A stretch of 38,932 nt of DNA, from the NCBI GenBank assembly GCA_021204845.1, contig JAJPYT010000071.1, positions 1 to 38,932 of the forward strand, read 5' to 3'. Every line of letters starts with the position of its first letter. The first letter of the stretch is position 1. The stretch comes from Prevotellaceae bacterium. Lineage in GTDB: Bacteria; Bacteroidota; Bacteroidia; Bacteroidales; Bacteroidaceae. A model generated the notes under the pieces. It searched no databases. It was not told the DNA's origin and saw nothing but the letters and a program-made list of their open reading frames with translations. Both the position numbers and the translations under genes were made by a program. Positions 15,985 to 24,995 of the stretch are shown here, piece by piece.

Positions 15985-16186
15985 AAGGGGACGTTCAGAA
16001 CTCTCGGACATAAGTCCACATATCACTGTCCGCCCCATCGCGATGCGGCATTGTTTGCCCGTTTCCCTTGGACCTTGGTAAATCGGACAAGTTCGTTTGC
16101 TCTCATGACAACGCGGCTCTTTTGATGGCTATGCGGTGCGGAGAAAAACTTTTTCTGTTCGATAGCGTATTTTGGCACTGAATAAG

Positions 16187-16217
16187 TTGGAAATTTGATT
16201 TTTTGTTATTAACTTTG
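16187..16217 (+). promoter_or_regulatory. Promoter of the oxaloacetate decarboxylase operon
   Basis: TTG at 16187-16189 and TAACTTTG at 16210-16217, 20 nt apart. The leader would be about 35 nt before oadG. A direct repeat overlaps it: TTTGGCACTGAATAAGTT (16171-16188) and TTTGGGCACTGAAAAGAGTT (16214-16233). Confidence 0.65.
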
Positions 16218-16258
16218 GGCACTGAAAAGAGTTAAGTTAACGAAGAAATTAGAGCATT

Positions 16259-16531
16259 ATGGAGAACATAGGTCTTGGATTTGAGCTCATGATTGTGGGC
16301 ATGTGCACCGTTTTCGTGATTCTGATTATCGTGATATGGGGTGGCAAACTGCTCATTAGGATCGTAAACAAAATAGCGCCAGAGGAGGTTGTGGCTCCAA
16401 AGAAGGCGCAAGCGGCAGCGGCAACGCCCGCGGCGGCGGCAATAGACGCCACCACAATGGCCATACTGCAAGAGGCAGTGAAGAAGCTCACCGCAGGGAA
16501 AGGGCACATAGCCTCGGTGAAGAAAGTGTGA
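16259..16531 (+). CDS. oadG: Oxaloacetate decarboxylase gamma chain
   Basis: A 90-aa small subunit of the sodium-pumping decarboxylase. One membrane helix at about 8-35 (LMIVGMCTVFVILIIVIWGG) is followed by a positively charged segment and an Ala/Pro-rich linker (KKAQAAAATPAAAA). The gamma chain anchors the alpha subunit to the membrane beta subunit and helps assembly. It is first in the order oadG-oadA-oadB, 52 nt before oadA. Small size and low conservation mean the name rests partly on context. Confidence 0.85.
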   Translation: MENIGLGFELMIVGMCTVFVILIIVIWGGKLLIRIVNKIAPEEVVAPKKAQAAAATPAAAAIDATTMAILQEAVKKLTAGKGHIASVKKV

Positions 16532-16583
16532 GATAGTGCCGAGTGGAAACAGTTTCAAGACAAGGAAAGGAGAATAAACGATA

Positions 16584-18440
16584 ATGAAAAGAGAAGTTAA
16601 GTTCAGCCTCGTATTCCGTGATATGTGGCAGAGTGCCGGCAAGTACCAGCCCCGCGTGGACCAACTCGTTAAAGTGGCGCCGGCAATCATAAAGATGGGT
16701 TGCTTCGACCGCGTGGAGACCAACGGCGGCGGCTTCGAGCAAGTGAACCTGCTGTACGGGGAGAACCCAAACAAGAGCGTGCGCGCCTGGACGAAGCCCT
16801 TCCGCGAGGCGGGCATACAGACACACATGCTGGACAGGGCGCTCAACGGCCTGCGCATGAGTCCATGCCCGAAGGACCTGAGAAAGCTCTTCTACAAGGT
16901 GAAAAAAGCCCAGGGAACGGACATCACCCGTATCTTCTGCGGACTGAACGACCCCCGCAACGTGATACCCTCGATACACTACGCGAAGGACGCTAACATG
17001 ATAGCCCAGGCAGCCCTCTGCATCACCCACTCCCCGATACACACGGTGGAGTACTACGTGGGGCTGGCGAAGCAGTTCATCGATGCCGGCGCAGACGAGA
17101 TTTGCCTGAAGGACATGGCAGGAATTGGCCGCCCAGTGTCGCTCGGCAAGATAGTGAAGGGAATAAAAGACTACAAGAAGAACATAATCGTTGAGTATCA
17201 CTCACATGCAGGCCCAGGCTTCAACGTGGCTTCCATACTGGAAGTGGCTGAGGCTGGCTGCGACTACATCGACGTGGGCGTGGCTCCACTGTCGTGGGGA
17301 ACCGGGCATGCCGATGTGATAACGGTGCAGGAGATGCTGAAAGACGCCGGGTTCCAGGTGAAAGAGATAAACATGGAAGCCTACATGGATGTGCGCTCGC
17401 AGATACAGGAGATGTGCGACGACTTCTTGGGTTACTACATTCCCGAGCAGAACCACATAAACAACTCTCTGCTCGTGAAGCCGGGACTGCCAGGCGGCAT
17501 GATGGGCTCGCTGATGACAGACCTTGAGGACAACCTGAAGTCGCTGAACAAGTGGAAAGTGAAGAACGGGCAACCCGAGCTTACCACCGACCAGCTGCTG
17601 GTGAAACTCTTCGACGAGGTGGCTTACGTGTGGCCCAAGGTCGGCTACCCCTGCCTGGTGACCCCGTTCTCGCAATACGTGAAGAACCTCTCGCTGATGA
17701 ACGTGATACAGATGGAGAAAGGCAAGGAGCGCTGGAGCATGATTGCCGACAACATCTGGGACATGATCCTGGGCAAGAGCGGACAGCTGCCAGGTCCCGT
17801 GGCGCAGGAGCTGAAGGACATGGCAAAGGCGCAAGGGCGTGAGTTCGAGACGGCTGACCCGCAGAGCTACTACCCCGACGACCTGGAGGACTACAAGAAG
17901 AAGATGATAGAGAAAGGCTGGGAGCTGGGCGAAGACGACGAGGAACTGTTCGAATACAGCATGCACCCGTCGCAGTACGAGGCATACAAGAGCGGCAAGG
18001 CAAAGGCCGACTTCGAGAAAGACCTGGCAGAGCGCAAGGCCAAGAAGCAAGGAGCCGGAGCGGCGGCTGAACTGCCAAAGACGGTGACCGTCTCGCTGAA
18101 CGGACAGAACTACCAGATAAACATCGCCTACGGCAATGAGACCCCGGCAGCCACACAGGCAGCGCCCGCGGCAACTGGCGCGCCAGCACCCGCCACAGGC
18201 GAGGGAGAGGACATTCTGGCTCCACTGGAGGGCAAGTTCTACCGCGTGAAAGACGGGCAGGAGACCCCGAAGAACCCAGGCGACGAGGTGAAGAAAGGTG
18301 ACGTCATCGGCTACATAGAGGCGATGAAGACCTACAACGCCATTCGCGCCGACTTCGACGGAGTGCTCACCGCCATACTGGTGAACAGCGGCGACAGCGT
18401 GGAGGAAGACGACCCAATCATGAAGATCGCAAGAAAGTAA
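16584..18440 (+). CDS. oadA: Oxaloacetate decarboxylase alpha chain (carboxyltransferase + biotin carrier)
   Basis: A 618-aa cytoplasmic subunit. The carboxyltransferase barrel fills about 1-460 (DRVETNGGG, DEICLKDMAG, and the metal-site HSHAGPGFN). The conserved carboxylase domain continues to about 475. An Ala/Pro-rich flexible linker (TPAATQAAPAATGAPAPATG) leads to the biotinyl domain, where Lys582 in EAMKTY is the biotin site, 36 residues from the C terminus as expected. It moves CO2 from oxaloacetate to biotin for release by OadB. The residue after the biotin lysine is Thr rather than the usual Met. Methylmalonyl-CoA decarboxylase use of the same chassis cannot be excluded, but the barrel looks OadA-like. 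Confidence 0.92.
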   Translation: MKREVKFSLVFRDMWQSAGKYQPRVDQLVKVAPAIIKMGCFDRVETNGGGFEQVNLLYGENPNKSVRAWTKPFREAGIQTHMLDRALNGLRMSPCPKDLRKLFYKVKKAQGTDITRIFCGLNDPRNVIPSIHYAKDANMIAQAALCITHSPIHTVEYYVGLAKQFIDAGADEICLKDMAGIGRPVSLGKIVKGIKDYKKNIIVEYHSHAGPGFNVASILEVAEAGCDYIDVGVAPLSWGTGHADVITVQEMLKDAGFQVKEINMEAYMDVRSQIQEMCDDFLGYYIPEQNHINNSLLVKPGLPGGMMGSLMTDLEDNLKSLNKWKVKNGQPELTTDQLLVKLFDEVAYVWPKVGYPCLVTPFSQYVKNLSLMNVIQMEKGKERWSMIADNIWDMILGKSGQLPGPVAQELKDMAKAQGREFETADPQSYYPDDLEDYKKKMIEKGWELGEDDEELFEYSMHPSQYEAYKSGKAKADFEKDLAERKAKKQGAGAAAELPKTVTVSLNGQNYQINIAYGNETPAATQAAPAATGAPAPATGEGEDILAPLEGKFYRVKDGQETPKNPGDEVKKGDVIGYIEAMKTYNAIRADFDGVLTAILVNSGDSVEEDDPIMKIARK

Positions 18441-18456
18441 AATATAAGAGTCATTT

Positions 18457-19692
18457 ATGGAAGCGATATTAGACAGAATTTACGGCATGACCGCCATCTC
18501 CGACATAGTGGGGAACCCTCTGTTCCTCATCATGTATCTGCTGGCTTTCGTTCTGCTGTACTTGGGCATAGTGAAGAAATATGAGCCCCTGCTGCTTGTG
18601 CCCATTGCTTTCGGAGTGCTGATTGCCAACTTCCCTGGCGGCGGCATGGGGGTGACACAGGCCGACCCCAACGGCATGGTGATGGTGAACGGCACGATGA
18701 AAAATATTTATGAGATGCCCCTTCATGAGATAGCCCACGACATGGGACTTATGAACTATCTCTACTACGCGCTGATAAAGAGCGGACTTCTGCCGCCAAT
18801 CATCTTCATGGGCGTGGGCGCGCTCACTGACTTCGGTCCCATGCTGCGCAACCTGAAGCTCGCCATCTTTGGCGCGGCTGCCCAGATGGGCATTTTCGCG
18901 GTGCTGCTGGTGTCTCTGCTTTGCGGTTTCACCCCTCAGGAGGCTGGCTCGCTTGGCATCATTGGTGGAGCCGACGGCCCTACAGCCATCTTTACCACCA
19001 TTAAGCTCGCCCCGCATCTGCTGGGCCCGATAGCAATAGCGGCTTACAGCTACATGGCTCTCGTGCCAGTGATTATCCCGCTGGTGGTCAAGCTTCTGTG
19101 CACTAAGAAAGAGTTGCTCATCAACATGAAGGAGATGGACAGGCTCTACCCGAACAATACGCAGATAAAGAACATGCGAGTGTTAAAGATTATCTTTCCG
19201 ATCGCGGTAACTACAATTGTGGCTATCCTGGTGCCGACGGCTGTAAGCCTCGTGGGAATGCTAATGTTCGGTAACTTACTGAAGGAGATAGGAAACGACA
19301 CGTTCCGCCTGTTCGACGCCGCGTCAAACGGAATCATGAACGCCGCCACAATATTCTTGGGGCTCTGCGTAGGCGGGACGATGACCGTGGAAGCCTTCAT
19401 CAACGTGCGCACTCTTGGTATAGTGGCAGGCGGTTTCTGCGCCTTTGCCCTGAGCATCGCTTCCGGTATCTGCATGGTGAAAATCTGGAACCTCTTCGCT
19501 AAGAAGAAGATTAATCCGCTTATTGGTGCCACTGGTCTCAGCGCCGTGCCAATGGCAAGCCGAGTTTGCAACAATATCTCAACAAAGTACGACCCGAAGA
19601 ACCACGTGCTGAACTATTGCATGTCGAGCAACATCTCTGGTGTGATAGGCTCTGCGGTGGCAGCTGGCGTACTCATCAGTTTCTTGGGATAA
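18457..19692 (+). CDS. oadB: Oxaloacetate decarboxylase beta chain, Na+ pump
   Basis: A 411-aa polytopic inner-membrane protein that decarboxylates carboxybiotin and exports Na+. About nine hydrophobic segments are visible, starting with PLFLIMYLLAFVLLYLG. The conserved ion-path motif GGADGPTAIF lies near residues 170-180, with GVGALTDFGPML upstream and NNIS near the C terminus (VCNNISTKYDP). It is 16 nt after oadA and followed by a strong terminator, so it closes the operon. A pump of this kind would couple fermentation through oxaloacetate to a sodium gradient. Confidence 0.93.
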   Translation: MEAILDRIYGMTAISDIVGNPLFLIMYLLAFVLLYLGIVKKYEPLLLVPIAFGVLIANFPGGGMGVTQADPNGMVMVNGTMKNIYEMPLHEIAHDMGLMNYLYYALIKSGLLPPIIFMGVGALTDFGPMLRNLKLAIFGAAAQMGIFAVLLVSLLCGFTPQEAGSLGIIGGADGPTAIFTTIKLAPHLLGPIAIAAYSYMALVPVIIPLVVKLLCTKKELLINMKEMDRLYPNNTQIKNMRVLKIIFPIAVTTIVAILVPTAVSLVGMLMFGNLLKEIGNDTFRLFDAASNGIMNAATIFLGLCVGGTMTVEAFINVRTLGIVAGGFCAFALSIASGICMVKIWNLFAKKKINPLIGATGLSAVPMASRVCNNISTKYDPKNHVLNYCMSSNISGVIGSAVAAGVLISFLG

Positions 19693-19715
19693 ACGTTACG
19701 CGAATAACCCCTACA

Positions 19716-19749
19716 GAAGAGGAAAGGACTACCTTTCCTCTTCTTTTTT
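19716..19749 (+). terminator. Strong intrinsic terminator after oadB
   Basis: GAAGAGGAAAGG (19716-19727) pairs perfectly with CCTTTCCTCTTC (19732-19743) around a 4-nt ACTA loop, followed by TTTTTT. It separates oadGAB from purM. Confidence 0.92.
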
Positions 19750-19788
19750 GCCTGTGAAATAGTGCCAAATGATTTCCATGGGCAGGAA

Positions 19789-19820
19789 TTTGGAAATGTA
19801 ATATAATATGCCTAAATTTG
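19789..19820 (+). promoter_or_regulatory. Promoter of the purM cluster
   Basis: TTTG at 19789-19792 and TAAATTTG at 19813-19820 with exactly 20 nt between. The leader would be 13-22 nt. It is probably the main promoter for the downstream co-directional genes. Confidence 0.75.
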
Positions 19821-19839
19821 CAAGGTAGATTGCACATAA

Positions 19840-21015
19840 ATGCATAAGATGGACAACCAGAGATATTTGCAGCGAGGCGTGAGCGCAGCCAAGGAGGACG
19901 TGCATAATGCAATTAAGAATATTGACAAGGGCATCTTCCCCTTGGCTTTCTGCAAGATAATTCCCGATATATTGGGCGGAGACCCCGAATACTGCAACAT
20001 AATGCATGCGGACGGAGCGGGCACGAAGTCGAGCCTGGCATACATCTACTGGAAAGAGACGGGCGACCTGAACGTCTGGAAAGGCATAGCGCAAGACGCG
20101 CTGATTATGAACACCGACGACCTCCTTTGCGTGGGGGCGGTTGACAACATACTCGTGAGCAGTACTATCGGCAGGAACAAAATGCTGGTTCCAGGCGAGG
20201 TGGTGAGCGCCATAATAAACGGCACGGACGAGTTGCTACACGAGATGAGGGAAATGGGGATTGGCATATACAGCACTGGAGGCGAGACGGCAGACGTGGG
20301 CGACCTGGTGCGCACAATAATCGTGGACAGCACCGTGACTTGCCGCATGAGAAGGGCAGACGTGATAGACAACGCCAACATACGTCCAAGCGACGTGATT
20401 GTAGGACTCTCGAGCAGCGGACAGGCAAGCTACGAGAAGGAGTACAACGGCGGCATGGGCAGCAACGGGCTCACGAGCGCAAGGCACGACATGTTCTGCA
20501 AATATTTAGCTGAGAAATATCCAGAGAGTTACGACCACCAAGTGGCGGAGGAACTCGTCTACAGCGGAAAATACCGGCTGACGGACGAGGTGGAGGGAAG
20601 CCCCCTGAACGCCGGAAAACTGGTGCTCTCCCCCACCCGCACCTACGCCCCGATAATCAAGCGGCTGCTGAAGGAGATGCGCCCGAAGATACACGGTATG
20701 GTGCATTGCACAGGAGGGGCGCAGACGAAAGTGCTGCATTTCGTGGGCGAGAATTGCCGCGTGGTGAAAGACAACATGTTCCCCGTGCCGCCTCTTTTCA
20801 AGGCCATACAGGCATGCAGCGGCACAGACTGGGCGGAAATGTACAAAGTCTTCAACATGGGGCACAGAATGGAGATATACGTGGCGCAGGAGGACGCGGA
20901 GCAAGTTATAAATATCTCGAAGAGCTTCAACGTGGACGCGCAGGTCGTGGGCCGCATAGAAGAGGGAAAACGCTCGCTGACCATACGGAGCGAATACGGA
21001 GAATTTAAATACTAA
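19840..21015 (+). CDS. purM: Phosphoribosylformylglycinamidine cyclo-ligase (AIR synthetase)
   Basis: Purine synthesis enzyme (391 aa) that closes the imidazole ring of FGAM using ATP to give AIR. The long Bacteroidota form is recognisable: QRGVSAAKEDVHNAIKNIDK, the HADGAGTK substrate/ATP site, MNTDDLLCVGA, GGETADVGD, and GMGSNGLTSARHD. The C terminus (NMGHRMEIYV, SEYGEFKY) is complete. The first ATG (19840) is given; ATG 19849 (MDNQRYLQRG) is equally plausible and closer to family N termini. It leads a tightly packed cluster; the next gene starts 5 nt after its stop. Confidence 0.93.
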   Translation: MHKMDNQRYLQRGVSAAKEDVHNAIKNIDKGIFPLAFCKIIPDILGGDPEYCNIMHADGAGTKSSLAYIYWKETGDLNVWKGIAQDALIMNTDDLLCVGAVDNILVSSTIGRNKMLVPGEVVSAIINGTDELLHEMREMGIGIYSTGGETADVGDLVRTIIVDSTVTCRMRRADVIDNANIRPSDVIVGLSSSGQASYEKEYNGGMGSNGLTSARHDMFCKYLAEKYPESYDHQVAEELVYSGKYRLTDEVEGSPLNAGKLVLSPTRTYAPIIKRLLKEMRPKIHGMVHCTGGAQTKVLHFVGENCRVVKDNMFPVPPLFKAIQACSGTDWAEMYKVFNMGHRMEIYVAQEDAEQVINISKSFNVDAQVVGRIEEGKRSLTIRSEYGEFKY

Positions 21016-21020
21016 GGACT

Positions 21021-21977
21021 ATGGAATGCGCATCATGGAAGGAGGCTATCCTAAAAAGTCTCGAAAACATTCACAGCGGCACCGCTAAGGAGGTGTTCAC
21101 TGACATCGAGAAAAACTGCTATTACCCCTCAAGCAAGGGTAAAACCCCTGAGGCGACAGTTCAAGCCCAACTCGGTGATTTGATACGGAATAAAGACGTA
21201 CGAATAAAGAGAGTGAAGAACAAGGATAATGTCTTCTACTATTACCTGACGAAGTACGAGGATGAGGTGGAAATCTCGCCATCTATGCCAGTTGGGGGAA
21301 CCGATGCTAAGGGAAAGCCGGTCTACGTCGAGCGCGACTTACATCCTCTCTTATGCACATTCCTTCGCGAAAAAGATATACTTACAAGAACCATCTTCCA
21401 TGAGCAGTCGAAGAAGAAAGAGGAATACCAGAAATGGATTCATCCAGATATAGTAGGAGTGAGGTTTATTGAGCCTCAAAACAGTGTGTGCCGTCAGCTC
21501 TTTAATGTCATTAATCACAAAAACAGGGTAGACATATACTCATATGAACTGAAGAAGGCTATTAACTCTGACTACGAACTGAAGAAGGCATACTTCCAAG
21601 CGGTTTCCAACTCGAGCTGGGCTAACTACGGCTACCTCGTGGCAATGGAAATTGGCGATAACCTGCGGGATGAAATAGAACGGCTAAACCAATCGTTCGG
21701 CATCGGTGTGATTCACCTGAAAGGGAATGCATTCGAGAGCGAGATATTTGCACAGTCGAGGCGTAGGGAGATAGACTTCAAGACGATGGATAAACTGTGC
21801 AAGACAAACGATGATTTCGAAAAGTTCTACGGACAAGTGGAGAAGGCACTTACTGCTGACACGAAATTCTCCACCGATGTCATGGCGGCTCTGAAAGGAT
21901 TGTGCGACAAAATATTCGAGAACGACAGTGAGATAGAGAAGTATTGCAAAAGTAAGAATATACCCTTCGAGAAATGA
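21021..21977 (+). CDS. HARE-HTH domain protein with PD-(D/E)XK-like nuclease motif (HrgA/COG2958-like)
   Basis: A 318-aa protein. Residues ~4-76 form a HARE-type winged helix (SWKEAILKSLENIHSG, GKTPEATVQAQLGDLI), seen in restriction and chromatin proteins. The C-terminal region has HPDIVGV (Asp143), then YSYELKK (Glu176-x-Lys178), then FQAVSNSSWANYGYLVA (Gln193), which is the pattern of a PD-(D/E)XK nuclease core. It resembles HrgA-like proteins that replace restriction enzymes in Helicobacter. No methyltransferase is adjacent. It lies between purM and prfA, which I remember as neighbours in related genomes. Its stop overlaps the prfA start (ATGA), so it is translationally coupled to an essential gene. 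DNA target and activity are unknown. Confidence 0.7.
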   Translation: MECASWKEAILKSLENIHSGTAKEVFTDIEKNCYYPSSKGKTPEATVQAQLGDLIRNKDVRIKRVKNKDNVFYYYLTKYEDEVEISPSMPVGGTDAKGKPVYVERDLHPLLCTFLREKDILTRTIFHEQSKKKEEYQKWIHPDIVGVRFIEPQNSVCRQLFNVINHKNRVDIYSYELKKAINSDYELKKAYFQAVSNSSWANYGYLVAMEIGDNLRDEIERLNQSFGIGVIHLKGNAFESEIFAQSRRREIDFKTMDKLCKTNDDFEKFYGQVEKALTADTKFSTDVMAALKGLCDKIFENDSEIEKYCKSKNIPFEK

Positions 21978-23086
21978 CAAACAGCGACTCCCTACTAAAT
22001 AGACTGAACGGACTCGTGAGCAGATACGAGGAGGTGGCGACCTTAGTCACTGACCCCGATGTGATCAGAGACCAGAAGCGCTATGTGAGGCTGACCAAGG
22101 AATACAAGGACTTAGGCAAAGTGATGGAAGCACGGAAGGAATATCTCGGTCACATGCAGAACGTGAAAGACGCGAAGGAACTGCTGAACACGGAGGAGGA
22201 CCGCGAGACACGTGAAATGCTGAGGCAGGAAATGGACGAGAGCGAGAAGAGGCTCGGTGAACTGGAAGAGAAGATAAAACTGCTGCTGGTGCCCGCTGAC
22301 CCAGAGGACGACAAGAACGTTGTGATGGAGATACGCGGCGGCACAGGCGGCGACGAGGCGGCTCTGTTCGCAGGAGACTTGTTTCGCATGTACTCCAAAT
22401 ACATCGAGAACAAGGGCTGGAAAATGAGCGTGAGCAGCTTCAACGAAGGCACCGTAGGGGGATATAAGGAGATAATATTCAACGTCACGGGAGAGGGAGT
22501 TTATGGCATTCTGAAGTACGAAAGCGGGGTGCACCGCGTGCAGAGAGTGCCTGCCACCGAGACGCAAGGACGCGTGCACACAAGCGCCGCCACCGTGGCA
22601 GTGCTACCCGAAGCCGAGGAATTTGACGTGGAGATAAACGAGGGTGCTATAAAGTGGGACACCTTCCGCTCGTCGGGCGCTGGAGGCCAGAACGTGAACA
22701 AGGTGGAATCGGGCGTGAGAGCCAGATATATGTGGCGTAATCCCTTCACGAATGAAGACGAGGAGATACTGGTGGAGTGCACCGAGACGCGTGATCAGCC
22801 TAAGAACAAGGAGAGAGCCCTCGCCCGCCTGCGCACTTTCATCTACGACAAGGAACATCAGAAGTATCTGGATGACATAGCATCGAGGCGAAAGACCCTC
22901 GTGAGCACAGGCGACCGCAGCGCAAAGATAAGGACTTACAACTACCCCCAAGGCAGAATAACTGACCACCGCATAGGCTACACAATCTACAACCTCTCCG
23001 CCTTCATGGACGGACAAATACAAGATTGCATAGACCACCTGATAGTGGCGGAGAATGCCGAGAGGCTAAAGGCAAGCGAACTCTAA
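21974..23086 (+). CDS. prfA: Peptide chain release factor 1
   Basis: A 370-aa protein recognising UAA and UAG at the ribosome and triggering peptide release. The catalytic GGQ is at 237-239 in GAGGQNVNKVESGVR, and the RF1 tripeptide PAT at 193-195 distinguishes it from RF2. The N-terminal coiled region and RGGTGGDEAALFAGDLFRMY are typical. The ATG overlaps the preceding gene's TGA (ATGA). pyrF follows after 45 nt. RF1 does not read UGA, so it has no direct bearing on the fabD stop. Confidence 0.97.
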   Translation: MTNSDSLLNRLNGLVSRYEEVATLVTDPDVIRDQKRYVRLTKEYKDLGKVMEARKEYLGHMQNVKDAKELLNTEEDRETREMLRQEMDESEKRLGELEEKIKLLLVPADPEDDKNVVMEIRGGTGGDEAALFAGDLFRMYSKYIENKGWKMSVSSFNEGTVGGYKEIIFNVTGEGVYGILKYESGVHRVQRVPATETQGRVHTSAATVAVLPEAEEFDVEINEGAIKWDTFRSSGAGGQNVNKVESGVRARYMWRNPFTNEDEEILVECTETRDQPKNKERALARLRTFIYDKEHQKYLDDIASRRKTLVSTGDRSAKIRTYNYPQGRITDHRIGYTIYNLSAFMDGQIQDCIDHLIVAENAERLKASEL

Positions 23087-23131
23087 GAAAGGAACATACA
23101 TGAACAGCTCTGGAATAACAGGAAAGCGCCT

Positions 23132-23959
23132 ATGAACAAAGAACAGATATACAAGAAGATAAAGGAGAAAAGGACATTCCTCTGCGTGGGGCTGGACACC
23201 GACATAAAGAAAATACCAGAGCACCTGATGCTGGAGGAAGACCCTATCTTCGCTTTCAACAAAGAGATTGTGGACGCCACAGCGCCTTACTGCATAGCCT
23301 ACAAACCCAATCTGGCATTTTACGAATGCTTAGGAACGCGGGGATGGGTTGCCTTGGAGAAGACAGTGCAGTATATCAGAGACAAACATCCCGACCAGTT
23401 CATAATAGCTGACGCGAAACGCGGTGACATTGGCAACACGAGCGCCTTGTACGCGCGCACCTTTTTCGACAGGATGGACATCGACGCTGTTACAGTGAAC
23501 CCATATATGGGCGAAGACAGCGTTACGCCTTTTCTCGGCTATGAGGGAAAGTGGGTGATTCTGCTGGCACTGACGAGCAACAAAGGCAGCAACGACTTCC
23601 AGCTGACAGCTGACGGCGAGGGAGAGAAACTTTTCGAGAAAGTGCTGCGCAAAAGCCAAGAGTGGGCAAACGAGGAGCAGATGATGTATGTGGTGGGCGC
23701 AACACAAGGGAGAGCCTTCGAAGACATACGGAAGATAGTGCCCGACCACTTCCTGCTCGTGCCTGGCATAGGAGCGCAGGGCGGCTCGCTGGAAGAGGTT
23801 TGCCGCTACGGGATGAACAGCCAGTGCGGCCTGATAGTGAACAGCAGCCGCGCCATAATCTATGCCGACCACACGGAACGGTTCGCCGAAGTGGCTGGAG
23901 AGAAAGCAAAGGATGTGAAACGGGAAATGGAAAAACAACTCGAGAAATATGGAATTTAG
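23132..23959 (+). CDS. pyrF: Orotidine 5'-phosphate decarboxylase (type 2)
   Basis: Last step of UMP synthesis, OMP to UMP plus CO2. A 275-aa TIM barrel with active site [10 protein letters not shown] at 94-103 (Asp94, Lys96, Asp99), substrate-binding GLDTD near 20 and YKPN at 57-60, and GIGAQGG near the phosphate site. Length fits the longer type 2 (PyrF275) group. The end overlaps the lpxD start by 11 bp. Confidence 0.95.
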   Translation: MNKEQIYKKIKEKRTFLCVGLDTDIKKIPEHLMLEEDPIFAFNKEIVDATAPYCIAYKPNLAFYECLGTRGWVALEKTVQYIRDKHPDQFIIADAKRGDIGNTSALYARTFFDRMDIDAVTVNPYMGEDSVTPFLGYEGKWVILLALTSNKGSNDFQLTADGEGEKLFEKVLRKSQEWANEEQMMYVVGATQGRAFEDIRKIVPDHFLLVPGIGAQGGSLEEVCRYGMNSQCGLIVNSSRAIIYADHTERFAEVAGEKAKDVKREMEKQLEKYGI

Positions 23960-24995
23960 CGCTGAAGTAATCGCAAGCCTCATCGGAGGCACCATAGAAG
24001 GAGACCCCTCTGTCCGCATTAACAACTTCGCGAAAATCGAGGAGGGACGGCCAGGCTGCATCTCGTTCCTGGCAAATGACAAATATCTCCACTACCTGCA
24101 CGAGACACAGAGCAGCGTAGTGATAGTGAACCGAGACTTCCAGACCGAAGGACAGACGAAAGCCACCCTGATACGCGTGGACGACGCCTACGAGGCGATA
24201 GCCAAACTTATGACCATTTACGAGAGCATGAAGCCCAAGAAAAAGGGCATAGACAAGCTGGCATTCATAGCGGCGAGCGCCGAAATAGGAGAAGACTGCT
24301 ACATCGCTCCCTTCGCATACATAGGGGAAAACGTGAGAATAGGGCGCGGCACACAGATTTATCCGCATGCGGTAGTATATGACGGAGCTTCTGTGGGGGA
24401 AGACACAACACTATATGCGAACGTGAGCGTGTACCACGACTGCAAGATAGGCAACCGTTGCGTCATACACTCGGGGGCAGTAATCGGGGCTGACGGCTTC
24501 GGCTTCGCCCCCACAGAACAAGGATATGAGAAGATTCCGCAAATAGGCATAGTGACCATAGAAGATGACGTGGAGATAGGGGCAAACACTTGCGTGGACC
24601 GCTCAACGATGGGCAGCACATACGTGCGGAAGGGCGTGAAACTTGACAATCTGGTGCAGATAGCCCACAACGACGACATAGGGGAAAACACTGTGATGAG
24701 CGCACAAGCAGGCGTGGCAGGCAGCACTAAAATAGGCCAGTGGTGCATGTTCGGCGGACAAGTGGGAATAGGGGGACACGCCACCATAGCCAACCGTACA
24801 ATGGCTGGAGCTCAGGCTGGCATACCAAACACGATAAAACGTGAAGGGACAGCCATACAGGGTTCGCCAGCGATAGATGGAAAGCGATTCTGGCGCGCGA
24901 GCGTGGTGTTTAAGCAGTTGCCCGAACTGGATGCCACAGTGAGCAAGATGAAGAAAGAAATAGAAGAACTAAAAAGGCAGATAGCAGGAAAATGA
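23949..24995 (+). CDS. lpxD: UDP-3-O-acylglucosamine N-acyltransferase
   Basis: Third step of lipid A synthesis: adds a 3-hydroxyacyl chain from ACP to the glucosamine nitrogen. A 348-aa left-handed beta-helix enzyme. The N-terminal uridine-binding domain ([18 protein letters not shown]) precedes hexapeptide repeats from about 105 to 290, including the [11 protein letters not shown] and [14 protein letters not shown] stretches with the catalytic His. The C-terminal helix ([18 protein letters not shown]) is usual. It overlaps pyrF at the start and lpxC/fabZ at the end (ATGA). Confidence 0.96.
   Translation: MEFSAEVIASLIGGTIEGDPSVRINNFAKIEEGRPGCISFLANDKYLHYLHETQSSVVIVNRDFQTEGQTKATLIRVDDAYEAIAKLMTIYESMKPKKKGIDKLAFIAASAEIGEDCYIAPFAYIGENVRIGRGTQIYPHAVVYDGASVGEDTTLYANVSVYHDCKIGNRCVIHSGAVIGADGFGFAPTEQGYEKIPQIGIVTIEDDVEIGANTCVDRSTMGSTYVRKGVKLDNLVQIAHNDDIGENTVMSAQAGVAGSTKIGQWCMFGGQVGIGGHATIANRTMAGAQAGIPNTIKREGTAIQGSPAIDGKRFWRASVVFKQLPELDATVSKMKKEIEELKRQIAGK

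Larger units (their letters stand above)
15733..16186. other. Gene-free stretch of about 450 bp with short repeats and palindromes
   Basis: No credible ORF in any frame. It holds a 17-bp tandem near-repeat at 15919-15952, a perfect palindrome GTCAGTGCACTGAC at 15971-15984, a palindrome CATCGCGATG at 16036-16045, and a GGAC/GTCC hairpin near 16008-16019. I recognise no riboswitch, tRNA or known RNA. It may hold a small RNA, regulatory sites for the oad operon, or decayed DNA. Confidence 0.5.

Noticed and set aside
15733-16258. Riboswitch or tRNA in the gene-free stretch
   Set aside because: No cloverleaf, T-loop or known riboswitch core could be traced; only short repeats are supported.
21543-21589. 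Tandem duplication in the HARE-HTH gene (YELKKA twice, 30 nt apart)
   Set aside because: The family, as I recall it, has a lysine-rich helix at the second site anyway, so the repeat is likely chance convergence and not a recent duplication.
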